Source: Pseudoalteromonas peptidolytica (GTDB lineage: Bacteria > Pseudomonadota > Gammaproteobacteria > Enterobacterales > Alteromonadaceae). From it: a stretch of 64,000 nt of DNA. Shown here piece by piece: positions 62,237-64,000 of the stretch. Position 1 is the stretch's first letter, and the number at the start of each line of letters is the position of its first letter. Where the stretch lies: positions 213,624-277,623 of the forward strand of contig NZ_WEHZ01000002.1 in NCBI RefSeq assembly GCF_012641745.1, in the 5' to 3' direction. The translations under genes and the position numbers were made by a program. The notes under the pieces were generated by a model. The model saw nothing but the letters and a program-made list of their open reading frames with translations. It had not been told where the DNA came from and searched no databases.

Positions 62237-62691
62237 AGTACAGCGAAAAGCTCCCTGCTACTAGTGAATTATTGAAAGTGAATCAGCCTTGCCAACTAGA
62301 GACAAGAACTTGGGCATATAAGAGCAGGACTATCCTCAAAATGCCCTAAAGTGAGAAAGAAATAAGCTAATGTATAGTAGCTTACCCCCAAATCTTACCG
62401 TTTAAATGAGAGGGTCTATTAGACTCGCCTGACAGGCCGCTTTAAGCGCATAGGTGATGGTTGTGAATGCTACCGCAACTTAACAAAGTGGCCGTTCAAC
62501 CAACTCATTTTTGCCCCAAAGTGAGTTAGAGCTCAGGTCTTAATTGCGCATTCTACGGACACTTGCGATTAGTATTTTTCTATAGCCCCATTTCCCAATA
62601 GCAGACGTTCACTAACACTAAACAAAGTCATAAATTCAGGCCTATTACTTATCCATTAATGAGCACAAACTGCGATCTGATAATCGCTTCA
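62237..62691. other. Intergenic region behind the integron integrase
   Basis: 455 bases between the coiled-coil gene and the 3' end of intI. No ORF, repeat copy or attC site recognised. Cassettes are expected on the other side of intI, so this is ordinary flank. Confidence 0.4.
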
Positions 62692-63669
62692 TTAGAGTAG
62701 CTTGCTCAATGGACTCACCACGCTGTTAGCCCCTTGTTGTAAAACATGGGTATATATCTGTGTTGTTTTAACGTCTGAGTGTCCAAGTTGGCTTTGCACG
62801 GTACGAATATCGGCCCCAGATTGTAGTAGATGAGTTGCAAATGAATGTCTTAGCGTGTGAGGTGTAATGGGCTTTGTTATTTGCGCTTTTAAAGCTGCCT
62901 TTTTAATCGCTTTGCGTACTCCCGTCGGATAAAAGTGGTGTCTTCTAATTTCGCCTGTTTCTGGATCTGCACTTAACTTATAAGATGGAAATAAATACTG
63001 CCACGCCAGAGACTTATTAGCTGATGGATATTTGCGAGCAAGGGCATTGGGCATCCAAACACCCGCGTATTGTTCGTTCCTTATGTCAAACTGCAAGTAA
63101 TCGTTGACCTGAATTATTTGACTTCGCAATAAAGGAACTAACTCGTTAGCTAACGTCACTATACGGTGTTTATTACCCTTGCCGTTCCATATACGAATGC
63201 TTTTATAATCGAAATCAATGTCTTGAACTCGTAGCTGCACAGCTTCCATCACGCGTAAACCGCTACCGTACATTAATCCTGCGATTAAGTAATAGCGTTT
63301 ATCTAAAAATGACATCAATAATTTTACTTCATTGGGTGTCATCACTATGGGAAATTTTTGCTGTTTTTTACTACGTACAAATACTAGATCGGGCGATAGC
63401 TCTTGTTTGATGATGTGTTTATATAAAAATACCAACGCATTTAAAGCCGTAGCTTGGGTTTTAGGAGATACATTTTTCTTCAAAACTAAATAGTCTAAAT
63501 ATTTCTCAACCTCGTTATCCCCCATAGATGAAGGGTGTCGCTTGTCGTGATAATTAATAAACCCAGCAATCCATTTTAAGTAGGTGTCAACAGACCGCAA
63601 AGAGTATTGTTTGGTTAGCATGTAATCGACAATTGAGTTTAAAAATGGAGAGCGTGTTTTCATCATCAT
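62692..63669 (-). CDS. intI: Integron integrase (IntI tyrosine recombinase)
   Basis: 325 residues of the tyrosine-recombinase family. N-terminal SAM-like domain (about 10-95) includes LRSVDTYLKWIAGFINYHDK. The catalytic arginine is in YGSGLRVMEAVQLRVQDID. The integron-specific additional domain lies at about 205-240 (MPNALARKYPSANKSLAWQY), absent from XerC/XerD. Then HTLRHSFATHLLQSGAD (HxxR) and TQIYTHVLQ (tyrosine nucleophile). Complete length. It recombines attI with cassette attC sites. It is read away from the right-hand cassette region, the standard layout, with a LexA box in its promoter. Confidence 0.95.
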   Translation of the reverse strand: MMMKTRSPFLNSIVDYMLTKQYSLRSVDTYLKWIAGFINYHDKRHPSSMGDNEVEKYLDYLVLKKNVSPKTQATALNALVFLYKHIIKQELSPDLVFVRSKKQQKFPIVMTPNEVKLLMSFLDKRYYLIAGLMYGSGLRVMEAVQLRVQDIDFDYKSIRIWNGKGNKHRIVTLANELVPLLRSQIIQVNDYLQFDIRNEQYAGVWMPNALARKYPSANKSLAWQYLFPSYKLSADPETGEIRRHHFYPTGVRKAIKKAALKAQITKPITPHTLRHSFATHLLQSGADIRTVQSQLGHSDVKTTQIYTHVLQQGANSVVSPLSKLL

Positions 63670-63685
63670 ATCTTTGAATTGTTGG

Positions 63686-63701
63686 CTGTATATATATACA
63701 G
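63686..63701 (-). promoter_or_regulatory. LexA (SOS) operator of intI
   Basis: CTGTATATATATACAG is a perfect palindrome matching the CTGT-N8-ACAG LexA box. It ends 16 bases upstream of the intI ATG, where it would block the promoter. Confidence 0.93.
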
Positions 63702-63835
63702 TTTTGCTGCATTGCCTCCATAGTCAAGAAAGCGAGCAAATGGGACGTTTTCTCCTTTTTGTTAAAAGGTATTATTGCTAAATATAAATATTTAGCAATA
63801 GGTTGAAATGTATGATAAAACTGGTTCAATCAGAT

Positions 63836-63874
63836 AAACGACCCAGCCAATGGTAGAAAAACGACCCGTTGGGT
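63836..63874 (+). other. Candidate attI recombination site
   Basis: Two direct repeats AAACGACCC (63836-63844 and 63859-63867), 23 bases apart, with the second directly followed by GTTGGGT (63868-63874), which fits the GTTRRRY integron core. GACCC and GGGTC also form an inverted pair across the core. This matches attI architecture (two integrase-binding repeats plus core). A second GTTRRRY match, GTTGAAC at 63887-63893, is an alternative crossover point. Confidence 0.6.
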
Positions 63875-63973
63875 CGATATTAAATTGTTGAACTAAGCCG
63901 CTACGCGGAGATCCTACTCTCACCAACTGAGCCACACTTACCTTGAGGTTATCCCATAACTTGGAGGTAAGTC

Positions 63974-64000
63974 ATGAACCCACTCATAGAACAAGTCAAA
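63974..64000 (+). CDS. Start of the first gene beyond attI (cut by window edge)
   Basis: ATG at 63974 with GGAGG at 63963-63967, six bases ahead, opens the frame MNPLIEQVK and runs off the window. Its place about 100 bases downstream of the candidate attI, in the cassette orientation, makes it the likely first integron cassette gene. Product unknown. Confidence 0.55.

Noticed and set aside
62692..63669. XerC/XerD or phage integrase instead of an integron integrase
   Set aside because: The integron-specific insertion (ALARKYPSANKSLAWQY region) lies between the catalytic arginine motif and HxxR, and the LexA box and candidate attI fit IntI.
63893..63945. tRNA gene call for the D-arm-like segment
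   Set aside because: No acceptor stem, anticodon arm or T arm can be formed, so it is not a functional tRNA.
1..64000. CRISPR arrays, prophage or transposase-bearing insertion sequences
   Set aside because: No regularly spaced direct repeats with unique spacers, no phage structural genes and no DDE or serine transposase were seen; the only recombinase is IntI.

Overview
The window looks like a chromosomal segment of a marine gammaproteobacterium of the Alteromonadales, most likely Pseudoalteromonas. The grounds are moderate AT-richness, the recX-alaS-lysC-csrA block, an oadGAB sodium pump, TonB-dependent receptors, DUF885 and M35 peptidases, and many lineage-typical envelope proteins. The genus is inferred from gene content and protein style, not from a database search. 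No rRNA, tRNA, CRISPR array, prophage or insertion-sequence transposase was seen.

Layout. 1-6.6 kb: the end of a DUF3087-like membrane protein, the LPS-sensing sulfatase-fold protein YejM/LapC, a minus-strand operon of outer-membrane barrel, PstS-like periplasmic protein and membrane diguanylate cyclase, then ribA. 6.8-12.2 kb: BPSS1780-like membrane gene, recX, alaS, lysC, csrA, tightly packed. 13.4-16.7 kb: oadGAB oxaloacetate decarboxylase sodium pump. 17-26 kb: small housekeeping and hypothetical genes, including the ribosome-rescue factor arfA, a WYL regulator, yjbR, acpH and a DedA-like protein. 24.7-28.7 kb: TonB receptor followed by a TPR-sulfotransferase. 29-36 kb: creA, an unrecognised gene between repeats, a DUF885 lipoprotein peptidase, an EEP nuclease/phosphatase-fold protein and an M35 zinc peptidase. 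37-41.8 kb: nitroreductase with a divergent LysR gene, a sterol-desaturase-type membrane hydroxylase with a divergent AraC gene, and a serine hydrolase. 42.4-45 kb: a RimK-like ATP-grasp ligase coupled to a GNAT-C39 peptidase fusion. 45.1-51.5 kb: haem proteins (RoxA-like dihaem cytochrome; cytochrome b plus ethylbenzene-dehydrogenase-type domain), a DUF1566 protein and a secreted metallophosphoesterase. 53.8-56.6 kb: haemoglobin/haem-type TonB receptor and a DUF4920 protein. 58.2-61.3 kb: polyhydroxyalkanoate genes phaB, phasin and phaC. 62.7-64 kb: an integron integrase with a canonical LexA box, a candidate attI, and the start of a first cassette gene at the window edge.

The strongest non-gene signal is a dispersed intergenic repeat of about 210 bp with terminal inverted repeats (ATACCAATTTG...CAAATTGGTAT). 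It has two full copies and at least five degraded or partial ones, all in the same orientation. A second, smaller family of inverted repeats with AACCTGAGC ends is also present and directly abuts one copy. Other points worth checking are the arfA stop codon in the loop of a terminator-like hairpin, a slippage-type 11-bp duplication that rewrites the yjbR C-terminus, an mRNA hairpin just upstream of the sulfotransferase start, and the SOS-controlled integron platform.
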